A DNA stretch of 64,000 bases from Pictodentalium vernedei. Lineage: Eukaryota > Mollusca > Scaphopoda > Dentaliida > Dentaliidae. Below, piece after piece: positions 22,901-33,518 of this stretch. The number at the start of each line of letters is the position of its first letter. The first letter of the stretch is position 1. Under the pieces are notes generated by a model. The model saw only the letters and a program-made list of their open reading frames with translations. It was not told where the DNA came from and searched no databases. Location: NCBI GenBank assembly GCA_031216915.1, contig CM062294.1, positions 29,961,128-30,025,127 on the forward strand, written 5' to 3'. The position numbers were made by a program, and so were the translations under genes.

Positions 22901-23836
22901 CTTCAACACCTGAGCCGAAAGATCTGGGAAGGAAAGATCTTTTGTCTTTCCTTTGCCCGGTACCTTAAGCTGTTTTCTGCCTAGCAAACGCAGACTTTTG
23001 TTCAGATGGAACAAGATTCGAAGAGCTTAGGAATAAAAATTCTTACTCTTAATGTGCCGTTCCATGATGGCTGGACAATCAACCTCCGTAGCCCTCTCCC
23101 CATCTGAATGTTCCATCTGAAAACATGGTCAACACCATCCGATGTACAGATGACTGGACCAGCCCAGCACTGTCCGACAGCTCACTGCCGGAGACTGTTG
23201 ATAGAAGAACCTGCGACTATGGGATGCTGTGATATGCTGTGCAATCTACAACAGCAGGTCCGTGAACGACGCTTGCAGAGCAGCGATTATCTGCTTCTTC
23301 AACATATGTTGCTCACGGGACGGAGATCTGTACCCAGATTTTTCGATGCATGTCCCGTATAAAAATGCCTCGAACAACTAGCTACAGGTTAAACCGACTT
23401 CGGTGGTGAAGAGTGGGAACATCTCTGTGGAACATCATGAACATGCGAAATCAGATAGCTAGTCTGCGGTCCAACGTGCTACAGAGAACGCTCTCTAACT
23501 CGCGATCCCAGATGTCGCCGAGTATCCCGTTGAGAATTTGTAGGCTAATCCACTTTGTATGCGTTTCCATGTAAAAAGAAGAAGCCATAACGGCAGCCGA
23601 CCCCGGCTGCAGTGTGGAAGGAACATCCTGATGTGTGTTCCGACTCATTATAGTTTCTCGCAACGGACACGGTCGACCCCGTCTGCTAATGGGACGGAGG
23701 GGGTTCTCCAATTCGCAAACTGACCCCAGATCTTGCCAAGAGCCTCGTAGAGAAACTTTCAGGCTTCTTCTCCTTTTGCCATCGATGCTGGGTGAGTTTT
23801 ATTTTATGAGGTGCTCGCTCTACCCACGTTTTACTG

Positions 23837-23908
23837 CTCGACCGCAACGGACCTATCCGGCGTCCCGGCTCCCATATAGGGACGACCGCTTCACCGTTTG
23901 AGCAAGCT
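23837..23908 (-). promoter_or_regulatory. tRNA-like segment of the diverged element
   Basis: On the minus strand TTGCTCAAACGGT fits a box A and the segment continues to GTCCGTTGCGGTCGAGC. The latter aligns with the segment that carries box B in the 7 kb copies. Box B itself is weak here. Confidence 0.3.
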
Positions 23909-25099
23909 GCATGCAGAGAATTAAGCTTCTATGCCTTTAATCCTGTGCAAATATCATGAGCACCTTGGCAGCTAGCTCTGTTTACTCATCAGAACAGGGC
24001 TCATCAGAGTGCGACGACGGCAGCCAGTAACAGACAGGTGTCAAGGTACCATCACCATGTTCTTGTTCCCCTGAAAACACCCACTTCACTACCCACCACA
24101 CAGGTCGACACCCGTTTCCAATGTTTGCATCCCATAGTACAAGTATTGAAGGAGTGCCGCGACTATCGGCAAACAACAAGCCTTTAATTCCAAGGCTTCC
24201 TGGACTTTTACTAAGTACCAATTATTATAATAGATACAATAATAATGAATCCAAAAACCTAAGTTTGCTGCACTCCCAATAATAATACAGAATAAACATC
24301 GCAAGGATACATAACATAGACAATAACAAAAATTTCCAAAATAAATTGAAAAAAAAAAAATTTCAAAATTTTTTGAAAGAAGCCTAAGTGCCCCAAGGGA
24401 ACCCCATGAGCCCAAGGGCATCCCAGTAGAGCCTTAGTGTGGACAAGCACTAACTAATTAAAGCTAAACTACTGGAATAAGATATAATATGTATCCTAAC
24501 AGAAAAAACAATAATTGTTTTCAACTGAACACTGAATAAATACAAATCCAAAACGTTATTGAACAGAAAACAAAGTAAAGAGGAAAAACCAGAAACTAAC
24601 CAACAGGCACAACAAATGCCCAAAGTCAGTAAACGATCAACAACCACCTGATGCAAAGCTAGATCTTCATATGAAGAAAAAACAATGCATCTGGTAGAGG
24701 ATGTAAGAATAAAAATGTCCTGAACAGTAATGAACAGGATGTAAACATGGGAGATAAATGGAATACCTTTTCTGTCTTACAAGTTAAAACTCCCAAGAAT
24801 TTAATAAAAAATTCTTCAATAAAAAAGGCGAAAGAGCTTGGGAGTATAACAGGAGTGTTCAGGAAAGGGAAGGGAAGTAATACTAACAAAACAACAGTGG
24901 AGTCATATTATAATGACGACATTCAGAAGCATATCCCGAAATTGGGGAACATGAGTAATTTTATAAAAATTATAAAGTTACAGCCCTGAACATCTGAAAC
25001 TACCCTTATTCACTTCCAGCATCCTGTTAGACTGTTGATTCCATGAGAACCATCATTCATTTGGATCTGGCATCTTCAATGAAAGTGTCAATGACACTG

Positions 25100-26898
25100 T
25101 AGCTCAACTTGTCAAGACAAAGACATGTACATGAATAGTATGTGACACAGCAATGACAAACATCCAGGTAATGACCTGATAACAAAGGTACATATAAAGT
25201 ATTGTAACGGTCTGTACATAAATACTGACTGTTGCCTGTAACAAATGTATAGGTAAAGTATTGTAAAGGTGGGTGACAGTCAGATGCTAAACTAGAAAAA
25301 AATCTTTGAATCCCAGAGTGGGTCTGACTGAACAACCAAAATATTTGTTCTCATAGCACAGTGATAACAAAGGCACCCCAAAACACACTCATTCCTGTCC
25401 CAAGGTGAAAACAAAGGTACCCAAGAAGTTTCGTGAAGATCAGTTCACAAATATGAGCTGTGTAGAAGTTGTGACAAAAAACTGATTGGACCTAATTTCG
25501 GTACGAAATGGCCACTGGCAACCATCTTGAATTTTGGACTGCACCCAGAAACACTCATTCTCGTCCCAAGGTGGTAACAAAGGTACCCAAGAAGTTTTGT
25601 GAAGATCGGTTCATAAATACAGCCTCTAGCCCAAGCCGTATTGACATGTGCACTTACAGTGTATAAGTAGCACTGAATAAATTAAAGTTCATCTAATTTG
25701 CATAATTTCTGCACGAGAAAAAAAAACGTACTATATGTGATGTATTCCATGTTACTAAACATTCATACAAAAATTTATTCAAATCAGAACTTTCATACAG
25801 AAGTTCTGTACAAAAGACTGATTGCACTAATTTTGGTACAAAATGGCTGCTGGTGGCCATCTTGAATTTCGGACCACACCCAAAAACACTCGTTCTCATC
25901 CCACAGTGATAACAAAGGTACCCAAGAAGTTTCGTAAAGATCGGTTCATAAATACGGCCTCTAGCCTGAGCCGTATAGAAGTTGTGTACAAAAAACTGAT
26001 TAGACCTAATTTCAGTACAAAATGGCCACTGGCAGCCATCTTGAATTTTGGACCGCACCCAGAAACACTCGTTCTCGTCCCAAGGTGATAACAAAGGTAC
26101 CCAAGACATTTCGTGAAGATGGGTTCATAAATACAGACTCTAGCCCGAGCCGTATTGACACGTGTACTTACTGTGTGTAAGTAGCATTGAAAAAATCAAA
26201 GTTCATCTAATTTGCATAATTTCTGCACGAGAAAAAAACCCGTATTATATGTGATGTATCCCATGGTACTAAACATTCACACAAAAAATTATTCAAATCA
26301 GCGCTTTCATATGGAAGTTCTGTGCAAAAATCTGATTGCACCAAATTTTGTACAAAATGGCTGCCATCGGCCATCTTGAATTTCGGACCGGACCCAAAAA
26401 CACTCGTTCTCGTCTCACGGTGATAACAAAGGTACCCAAGGAGTTTCGTAAAGATCGGTTCATAAATACGGCCTCTAGCCTGAGCCGTATTGGCATTTGC
26501 ACTAACAGTGCTGAAAGTAACACCAAAAAACATCAAAGTTAGTCTAATTTGCATAATTTATGCACGAGAAGAAAACCCGTATTATATGTGATGTATCCCA
26601 TGGTACTAAACATTCATACAAAAAATTATTCAAATCAGAGCTTTCATATGGAAGTTCTGTACAAAAAACAGATTTCTGCATCGTCGGTACAAAATGGTGG
26701 CTGGCAGCCATCTTGAATTTCGGACCGCACCCAAAAACACTCGTTCTCGTCCCACGGTCATAACAAAGGTACCCAAGAAGTTTTGTAAAGATCGGTTCAT
26801 AAATATGGCCTCTAGCCCGAGCCGTATCCAATTGTTGACGGACAGACAGACGACGGGCCATGGCAAAAGCTCAAATTTGGCTTCGCCAAAGTTGAGCT
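25100..26898. repeat. Tandemly organised long repeat (TAGCTCAAC...GTTGAGCTA)
   Basis: Inserted into the right arm of the diverged DIRS-like element. The tips TAGCTCAACTT and AAGTTGAGCTA are inverted. The interior holds repeated ~178 bp blocks (CCATCTTGAATTT then GGACCGCACCC, AACAAAGGTACCCAAGAAG, AAGATCGGTTCATAAATA), centred near 25530, 25860, 26040, 26375 and 26710. They are separated by TTTGCATAATTTCTGCACGA segments. Short reading frames simply follow the periodicity. Other copies are at 54469-55196 and 62183-62890. Confidence 0.65.
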
Positions 26899-27131
26899 AA
26901 AAATGAGAATATAAAGCACAGATGTCAGTTCAGTTGTTTCTGACTTTAGGCCAAACAAAAGAATGTTTGCACCAATTCCATACTAAAAGTATGGAAGGCC
27001 AGATAGGACTTTTAATTTTCGGTATTGTATGCAAATTTGGGGGACTGGGGGGTTCGGAATTTGTATTTGGCCCTTAATAATATTGAGGTTGCACAAGCTA
27101 AGTCTGGGTCATTGGGTTTTGGTATAAAAAT
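26895..27131 (-). mobile_element. Diverged DIRS-like element, right ITR
   Basis: Degenerate version of the right ITR: GGGGGACTGGGGGGTTCGGA, AAGTCTGGGTCATTGG and the tip TATAAAAAT at 27131. The following flank begins AT, as at every other right junction of the family. Confidence 0.6.
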
Positions 27132-27178
27132 ATTGTGATTTGAGCGGTGTAATCAATAAAAATTTGGCAAATACATAC

Positions 27179-27253
27179 AGCTCTAAAATCTCCTTTTATA
27201 AAATTTCTGTCTGCCATTTCTTCACTTTCTTTAATGCTTTTTATTAGTTTTAA
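27179..27253 (-). CDS. DNAJC7: DNAJC7 (TPR2) exon D
   Basis: 75 bp exon in phase 0 between a TTTTCAG acceptor and a GCT|GTATGT donor. It encodes 25 residues, LKLIKSIKESEEMADRNFIK then GDFRA. This fits the inter-TPR helix and the start of the fourth TPR in DNAJC7, where the family has a [20 protein letters not shown]-like stretch. It joins exon E without a phase change. The exon is short and weakly conserved, so it depends on the in-phase splice sites and its position for support. The diverged DIRS-like element ends only 47 bp downstream, inside the D-E intron. Confidence 0.8.
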
Positions 27254-27544
27254 CTGAAAATAAAAAAAAACAATCCAGATCAAATTTACTAAATATTCAT
27301 ATTAATCTGACAGAGATAATTAACTCCTTTAAGTTTCAATTCAACTTTTGAAGAATTGCGTGTCCTCAAGAGATGCTCTCTGCACTGCTGTAAGGAGGCC
27401 AGATTGTCATGGCAGTAGATTCTAGTCTAGTTTTGGCTGCCTGGATTGCTTCCAAGAACTAAACCTGTAAGTTGTAACAAACCAGAAATTCTTCAACTTA
27501 AAGAAACTCTCTAGACAACTGGGGTCAAGAGTACTTACAAATGA

Positions 27545-27727
27545 GGTTTGTTTGTTTACTGGGTTTAACAACACATTCAGCAGCCAGGGTCATATTGTGG
27601 TGGAGAGTTTTATGTGTAGAGGAAGTCAGCATATACTGAAAATCATTCAGCAGCAGCAAATAACCATGGACTGGTTGTAAACCACGTGTGGGCAGTGATG
27701 TCCATGTATGTGTTTACCAGGTAAAAA
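27545..27727 (-). mobile_element. SINE-like fragment
   Basis: The left edge TTTGTTTACTGGGTTTAACAA resembles the tail of the SINE bodies in this window, and ATGGACTGGT...GTGTTTACCAGGTAA recurs at about 43605-43645. No pol III boxes are visible and no target duplication was found. Confidence 0.35.
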
Positions 27728-28056
27728 ACCTGCATGTGGGTGGTTGGTTTTTTATTTTATTTTTGTAATTATTTCTTTGCCATCAAAAGTTGTAATTATT
27801 TCTTTGCCAACAAAAATTCATGTTCATGGTTTGTTTCAGGTTTTAGGCCTCATAATATACAAAATAGCATGGGTGGTGGTGCAAGAAGGCTTTGCAATGC
27901 TAAAGCAAAGCCTTGTTGCACTCAAGACACCAATTTACCAATTTTATTAACTTGGGTAAAATATCAGACATAAACCAATTAATTTTCCTTTTTTTTAAGT
28001 ATGCATTGGGTATAAAAAGAGAGTATGCAGCAGCCAAAAGGACCATGCAGGAGGTA
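27728..28056. mobile_element. GGCCTGAGAAACAG-family foldback MITE, degraded
   Basis: Related to 32052-32460 and 35100-35460. It holds TTTTAGGCCTCATAAT, the central palindrome around GCTTTGCAATGCTAAAGC, and CAGCCAAAAGGACCATGCAG near the right edge. The terminal GGCCTGAGAAACAG is lost on both sides. Confidence 0.5.
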
Positions 28057-28059
28057 ACG

Positions 28060-30350
28060 ATGGAAGGTTATGAAATGTTTCCATCGTTTCGGATCGTTTT
28101 TTTTTAAAAGTGTCGACTCCAGATTCGTTTTTTTAATGAAAAGTATTCAAGTATTAAACACTATAAACAGTTGGGTTTTTATTAGTTTTAATGAATGTTC
28201 AAAGCGCAAGTACCTTTCCCTCTCTCTGAATTTTGAGATTATATATAGTGCCGTACAGTGAGCCATTAATCTAGAAGATAATGAATATTGATTGTACTAG
28301 CATTGGCAGCCCCACACAAAGACAAGAGAAAAATTCCATGGTAGCAATGCACATCATAGATAAAAAAAAATGCTCATGGTGTACTTTTGTAAACTGTCAG
28401 GCTAAATACCAATTTCAAAAATGCCTGGGTTTGGGGTAACCCGACCGACCCTAAAAAATTATGCCTACCCTAAAAAGTTTATCAAGTACAATTCGCTCAT
28501 TTAGTTCATTGTAACTCTAATTGTCATACCACTTCAACTGTGAATTTGAAACATATCTTGAAGTTCAAGCTTTCAAAATTACATGTAGAAATAAATATAT
28601 CAGACTCTATAAATGCAGAGCAAGTGGTAAGTTCCAGTTTAACAAAAGAAAGCGCTTTTGATGAACTGCTCATTTAACAAATACAGTGTTTCACAGTTGG
28701 TGTTGAAGGTCATGAAAATTAATGAATAGAAATTACTGACAGTGGGGAGCAGATGAGTGGATATTGCATTTAAGTGAAGTGTGAGGTCATTTTGGTAATT
28801 CGATATTTGTAGGTTTTTTTTGTCAAAAAAATACGTGGCACTTTCAACCTCACGCTGAATGGGATGATTTTTATCATTGGTCATTTCAAGAAAAGTTTAT
28901 TTAATATGTAAATACGATTATACTACGGGGCCAAAAAAGTTAGAAGAATAATTACCTGTAATACCGGGCTCTGATTTTTTCTGTGATTTCCGCCACTTCT
29001 ATTTACCGACACAGAGTTGAATTTTTAGTTAACCTCCCAACATAGCGGGAGGGACCGAGAACCAGCTATTTAACTTTTTGAGTCCCAACCATTTAAAAAA
29101 ACACAATTTACATTATGCAAAAGTACACTCATGTTTTATAATATCATTTGCACAAATGCATCCCATTTGATTAAATAAATTAACTTGAGGGTAAGAATTT
29201 ATCGTGTTTTTGCAAACCACATGCTGTAGTTTTTCAACTCCAAACTTGTTAGCCGATAATTCATGCAAAATTCTGGCACAGTACAAACTGCAAAATCATT
29301 TTTTTTCATATTTGGCATTACTTGCTTTTTTTATACAAGGGTTCTATTTATAGCATATATGTTTATGGAGTTTGATCCTGATTGTTATTGTCGATAAATG
29401 CAGTATGAATTTTATTGCTAGCATAAATGTGGCTCATTAAAAATAATACAAAGTTATTGATCTAATAATGTTAATTATTGTTGAAACAAGCGCTATGCAA
29501 AGCATGAGCCACTGTCCCCGACCCGTAGACATGTTCAAAGCAGCCTTAAAGGTATTGTGGGACAGAAAAATTTTCTAAGTCGAATGAATGAAAAAGGGCC
29601 ATAACTCTTGGGAAAATTCTGTGTGCATATCCGTTCCCCCCACATGGGTCTATCAGCATACCAAAGGAGATCCAAATCCAACCAAAGGCTTTCATATTAC
29701 AATCCAAAACATTTGTACGGACTGGATGGATGGACAGATGAACGGACAGAGAGAGGTCTCCACTAGATACCCTCAAATCCTCCTTCGATAATAATAATGC
29801 ACAGATGTTTTGTTTGTGGCAGTCATTCATTGGAACAACAGTGAAGACAAAATAAGAAACCATGTGCATTTAAAAATTATGTCAAGGTGATTTTGGGGTT
29901 ACTTTGTTTATATCCTCGCAATGCAGGGCTCGATTTATTCTGGATTCGTTTAGCAGTTTTCGAATCAATTTTCATCTAAAGCTAATCAATTTCAAATGAA
30001 AAATCATGAAAATAATAGGAAATGCTAATCCAAATTTATGTAAGTTAGAAAATTGCTATTCAATTCTTAAAAATTAAATCAACTCCTGTTGCAATGTCAT
30101 ATCTTATGAAAGTTCATCTCTATTAGCAGGTAGAGTGTTGAATTATTTTTGCTCATAAAATCTTGCACACATGTCTTTGCCTTGTTCCAATTTATGGGAG
30201 AGTGCCAATGGGCAATCTTCCAAAAACTGTAACAAGGCAAACCTTTACAGACTAAAAAATATCACTATTTATCATATGACTTGTCCGTTTTGTTCACTTT
30301 AAAACATTTGATATTTTGTTTTCATATTAATCAGTGATAAATAAAGCCTT
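28060..30350. other. Intronic DNA without a recognised gene
   Basis: AT-rich sequence in the C-D intron of DNAJC7. I see no exon, long ORF or complete transposon. A GGGCCATAACTCTTGGGAAA-type low-copy repeat with a GGATGGATGGACAGATG tract lies at about 29590-29790. Confidence 0.5.
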
Positions 30351-30356
30351 TCGTCA

Positions 30357-30537
30357 ATTTCATTGGTCAATTTCAAAACTAGACAATTTGATTGGCTGAA
30401 CAAAATACAACTGTGCCAAATTTTCATAATTTGCATAATTAGAGTTGGGAGCTTTCATTGGTCAATTTTAAAACTGGCCAATTTGATTGGCTAAACAAAA
30501 TACAACTGGGGTACATTTGCATAATTTCAGTAGGGAG
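30357..30537. repeat. Two tandem ~105 bp units
   Basis: TTCATTGGTCAATTT, ACTGGCCAATTTGATTGGCT and ACAAAATACAACTG appear twice in direct order. Confidence 0.55.
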
Positions 30538-30631
30538 AATTTACGTTTTCTGTCCTATTTAGGGTGGGTTATATTGTATTAATCTTTTACCTACAAGAAA
30601 AACGTCATTCATTTTTTTTTAATATTTTCAC

Positions 30632-30990
30632 TTTTTGCTTCCAAAACAAACAGTATGTGGAGAGTGGATTGTAACTAAATCACCCACAGAGTGGGGTTAT
30701 CACCCAAGCTATAACTTTCAAATTCTGTGCATATCGACAAAAAAACAGACGCAATGTTTCAGCCAATGAACCTCCGGGTTTAACCCGGAGGTCCATTGGC
30801 TGAAACTTTGCTTGTGCTGGTTATGCTTTGCAAAAAATTTGCAATTATTGCTTGGGTGGAATCTCCACTCTGCGAGTGATTTAGTGATAATACACTCTCC
30901 ACATACTGTAGGTTATGACCCCTCATTGGAACGAGCTCGTTCCAATGAGGGTCATAACCTATGTTTTGGAAGCAAAAAATGAAATTTTTT
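30632..30990. mobile_element. Compound foldback element
   Basis: Outer arms TTTTTGCTTCCAAAACA and TGTTTTGGAAGCAAAAA enclose two separate palindromes. One is around CCTCCGGGTTTAACCCGGAGG (about 30755-30825) and the other around TTGGAACGAGCTCGTTCCAA (30927-30948). The first is nearly identical to the centre of the CAGTTAAAACT MITEs, although the outer arms are unrelated. Confidence 0.55.
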
Positions 30991-31096
30991 AGTTATAGGA
31001 GGATGTTTTTTCCAAGTGCCGTCTGCAACTCAAGTTGGGTCATGGGTTAAAAAGTCATACTAAGTGGCTAATTTGTGCGTGTGTGTGTCATATGAT

Positions 31097-31247
31097 AAAT
31101 AGAATATGAAATGAGTGTTTTTCTCATATAATATTTATGAAACTCGTCCCAATTTTCCATTTTCGCCAGAGGCTCACCAAAATGGAAAATTCTGAGACTC
31201 GTTTCATAAATATATGAGAAAAACACTCATTCCATATCCTCTATTTA
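31097..31247. mobile_element. Foldback MITE
   Basis: Arms from TAAATAGAATATGAAATGAG pair with CTCATTCCATATCCTCTATTTA. A shorter inner stem, AATTTTCCATTTT...AAAATGGAAAATT, surrounds the loop. Confidence 0.6.
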
Positions 31248-31254
31248 TTATTTA

Positions 31255-31583
31255 ATTTATTGGTGTTTAAGGTCACCTACTTATGCACAATGGCTAATCA
31301 TGACAGTGACAGTTTTGCAGGTGGAGGAAGCCTGAGTACCCGGAGAGAACCACCGTGCGTCAACGAGAAACTGTCAGCTCCTCAACATTCTAACTCTGGG
31401 CAGAGTTACAGCGGATGAAGGCATGTGGACCATCAGCGTGCAGTATGCCTTAGTGCACGACGTCATCGTGCCCCCATGTAGTCAACCATGATAAAGTGCC
31501 TTGCCCAAGGACACAAAACGGGGATCAAACTCGGGACCTCTAGCATAGAAGTCCAACAGTCTACCACTGAGCCACCGTGCTCC
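31255..31583 (-). mobile_element. tRNA-derived SINE
   Basis: The minus strand begins GAGCACGGTGGCTCAGTGGT (box A) and has a box B-like GAGTTTGATCCCC. It then has the common body with TTGGGCAAGGCACTTT and ends TAAATTAAATAAT. It is more diverged than the 16603 copy. Confidence 0.7.
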
Positions 31584-31787
31584 CAAATAATATCACTTCA
31601 AAGATAATTTAAAGCACATCAACTGAATATGACCCCTCAAGTTGTGGCACCTGCACGTCACAATAAAGCCCAAATATGGGCTTCTAGCACTTGACCAGTT
31701 AAAGTTTTTAATTACACAAGCAAAGAGTCAACATTTTTTTTTCAAATTAGCAGCTTACTATCCCTTGAAGAAAAGTTATCTACATAC

Positions 31788-31901
31788 CTCTGATCGTACG
31801 GTACTATTGTTTGGTTCTAGTGTTAAAACTTTATTATAACTGTTCAAGGCTGCAGCAGGCTCCCCAAGAGCAACATGACATTTTCCTTCCCTGAGATAAC
31901 C
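31788..31901 (-). CDS. DNAJC7: DNAJC7 (TPR2) exon C
   Basis: 114 bp, phase 0 at both ends, with a TTTTTCATTGTCAG acceptor and a GAG|GTATGT donor. It encodes 38 residues beginning GYLREGKCHVALGEPAAALN and including LTLEPNNSTVRSE. GHLREGKCHLSLG is the corresponding vertebrate DNAJC7 sequence, so this is the third TPR. It joins exon B (ending SIDPSFAK) directly, which reconstitutes the FAKGYLREGKC junction. Confidence 0.9.
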
Positions 31902-32051
31902 CTGACAATGAAAAAAGATAAAGAAAACAATTTCAAAACATAAAATTAGCATTTTCATCCGGACAATTTTTCTTTTGACATTTGAAAAAAATACTGAAGT
32001 AATAAAAATTTTCATTTTTATCATTCTAAATAGAGTTGGACGGTTATGGAA

Positions 32052-32460
32052 ATTTAAGGCCACACAAAGTAGATGTTCTGTTTCTCAGGCCAAGTTTTGT
32101 AAAATTGCATGCGGGCGGGTTTTTTTTTATTTTATATTTTAGTTTTGTAATTATTTCTTTGCAATCAGAAGTTCATATTCTTGGTTTATTTTATGTTTTA
32201 GGCCTCATAATCTACCGAATAGCAAGGGTGGTTGTGTATTTCGTCCCTTGGGTGCAACAAGGCTTTGCAATGCTAAAGCATTGCAAAGCCTTGTTGCACT
32301 CAAGGGACAAATTTATCAATTTTATTAACTTGTGTAAAATATCAGACATAAACCATTTAATTTTTATTTTTTCGAGTTTGCATTGGTCATAAAAAGAGAG
32401 CATGCGGCAGCCAAAAGGACCATGCGGGAAGGGCCTGAGAAACAGATTTTTAATTTTATA
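32052..32460. mobile_element. GGCCTGAGAAACAG-family foldback MITE
   Basis: TIRs CTGTTTCTCAGGCC and GGCCTGAGAAACAG enclose a central palindrome TTGCAATGCTAAAGCATTGCAA (~32265-32287) within a CCCTTG...CAAGGG stem. CAGCCAAAAGGACCATGC precedes the right TIR. Copies also lie at 27728, 35100 and 41103. Confidence 0.65.
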
Positions 32461-33169
32461 TAAGCCTAAGCTCGGTTTCGTTTTTTTTCTATGAAAAAAG
32501 AACCAGGTTTCGGTGTCGGTTTCAGGTGTTTTTTTTTTTCCAATTACTCAGCTTTATATTTCTGAAAACTTATAAATGACAACAAAGAACAGTGTAAATA
32601 TGGAGTTAGCTCCCTTTGCCACAAAAACATATGCATAAAAAGTGCATTTTGACAAGTTTAGCTGAATGAGCAGGCCTTCTCTTCAAAAGTTTCAATATCA
32701 GACCAGGCCATCAGGCCTGTACTAAAATAATTCTGATACTTTTCAACACTTTCAACCCTTCCACCTGAATTTTTATTAAGTGTGGTGGGGGTATGGGGGG
32801 TACTTAGAATTCTTGACAAGTGAGATTTACAAGATGTTATCAAAGCTTTTCTAATTTAGTGTTAAAAAAACTGTGTCGATTGTATTGTTGAGGCATTGGC
32901 AGTGTTCGCCCTTGGACATTACATTCAGTTAAAAATTTCTGTCCGATTTTTTCTCCCGTCCTGTGAAATAAACTTACAGCATTAGTTATTTAAAACATTC
33001 TGTATCAGGGCTTGTGTTTCTACGAGAATCATGTAGATGTAGATTCTCGCTGTACCTCTGCTAGAATTCACATGAAAAGAACTGAGTCAATTCAACCCTT
33101 TACCTAATATACCAGCAGCAAATTAACCAATACAAGGCTAACATGACCTGAAATATTCTGACACTTTGT

Positions 33170-33245
33170 CAATAAAATTGTACAAATATGGCTGTCATTG
33201 GAAACTCTGAAGGAGCTGGTTCCAATGACATCCATATCTGTAAGG
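33170..33245. repeat. Short foldback
   Basis: ATATGGCTGTCATTGGAA and TTCCAATGACATCCATAT pair around CTCTGAAGGAG. The stem resembles the apical parts of the larger MITEs. Confidence 0.5.
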
Positions 33246-33518
33246 TTTTGTTCGTGAATACTGTTTACTTTTTAAAAAAATATCAAATTGAGTTGTTTTG
33301 AAAATTAACAAGAAGGGGGTGTCCATCCCCATCAGCTCATCAATGCATGCCATGCAATAAACCTAGGCTTATTACAAATCAAGCACATCAGTACATCCCA
33401 TCAAACTTTCAAAACATACAAATCTTTTTTATTCAGTGAATGGGTTAATGTATATTTTTACCATGGTGAATAACCTCCATAGTTCATCTCCATGAAATCA
33501 TTCAACAGGATGCTTGTA

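Larger units (their letters stand above)
20640..25095 (-). mobile_element. Diverged DIRS-like family member, truncated
   Basis: Shares with the 7 kb copies, in the same order, the TCACGT stem (20704-20755), the GACCCAGC/GGGATGCTG GC-rich region (~23130-23780), the CTGGGTGAG hairpin, the tRNA-like box segment (23837-23908), the CATGAGCACCTT segment, and the AAAGTTACAGCCCTGA arm near 24975. Similarity is far lower than among the 7 kb copies. The left portion (ITR, ICR, recombinase, RNase H) is absent. Its right tip continues at 26895-27131 beyond an inserted repeat. It adds a hairpin repeat array at 21110-22900. Confidence 0.6.

Noticed and set aside
25693..26866. Overlapping 80-140 residue ORFs
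   Set aside because: They repeat with the ~178 bp periodicity of a tandem repeat, occur in several frames on both strands and have no protein-family features.
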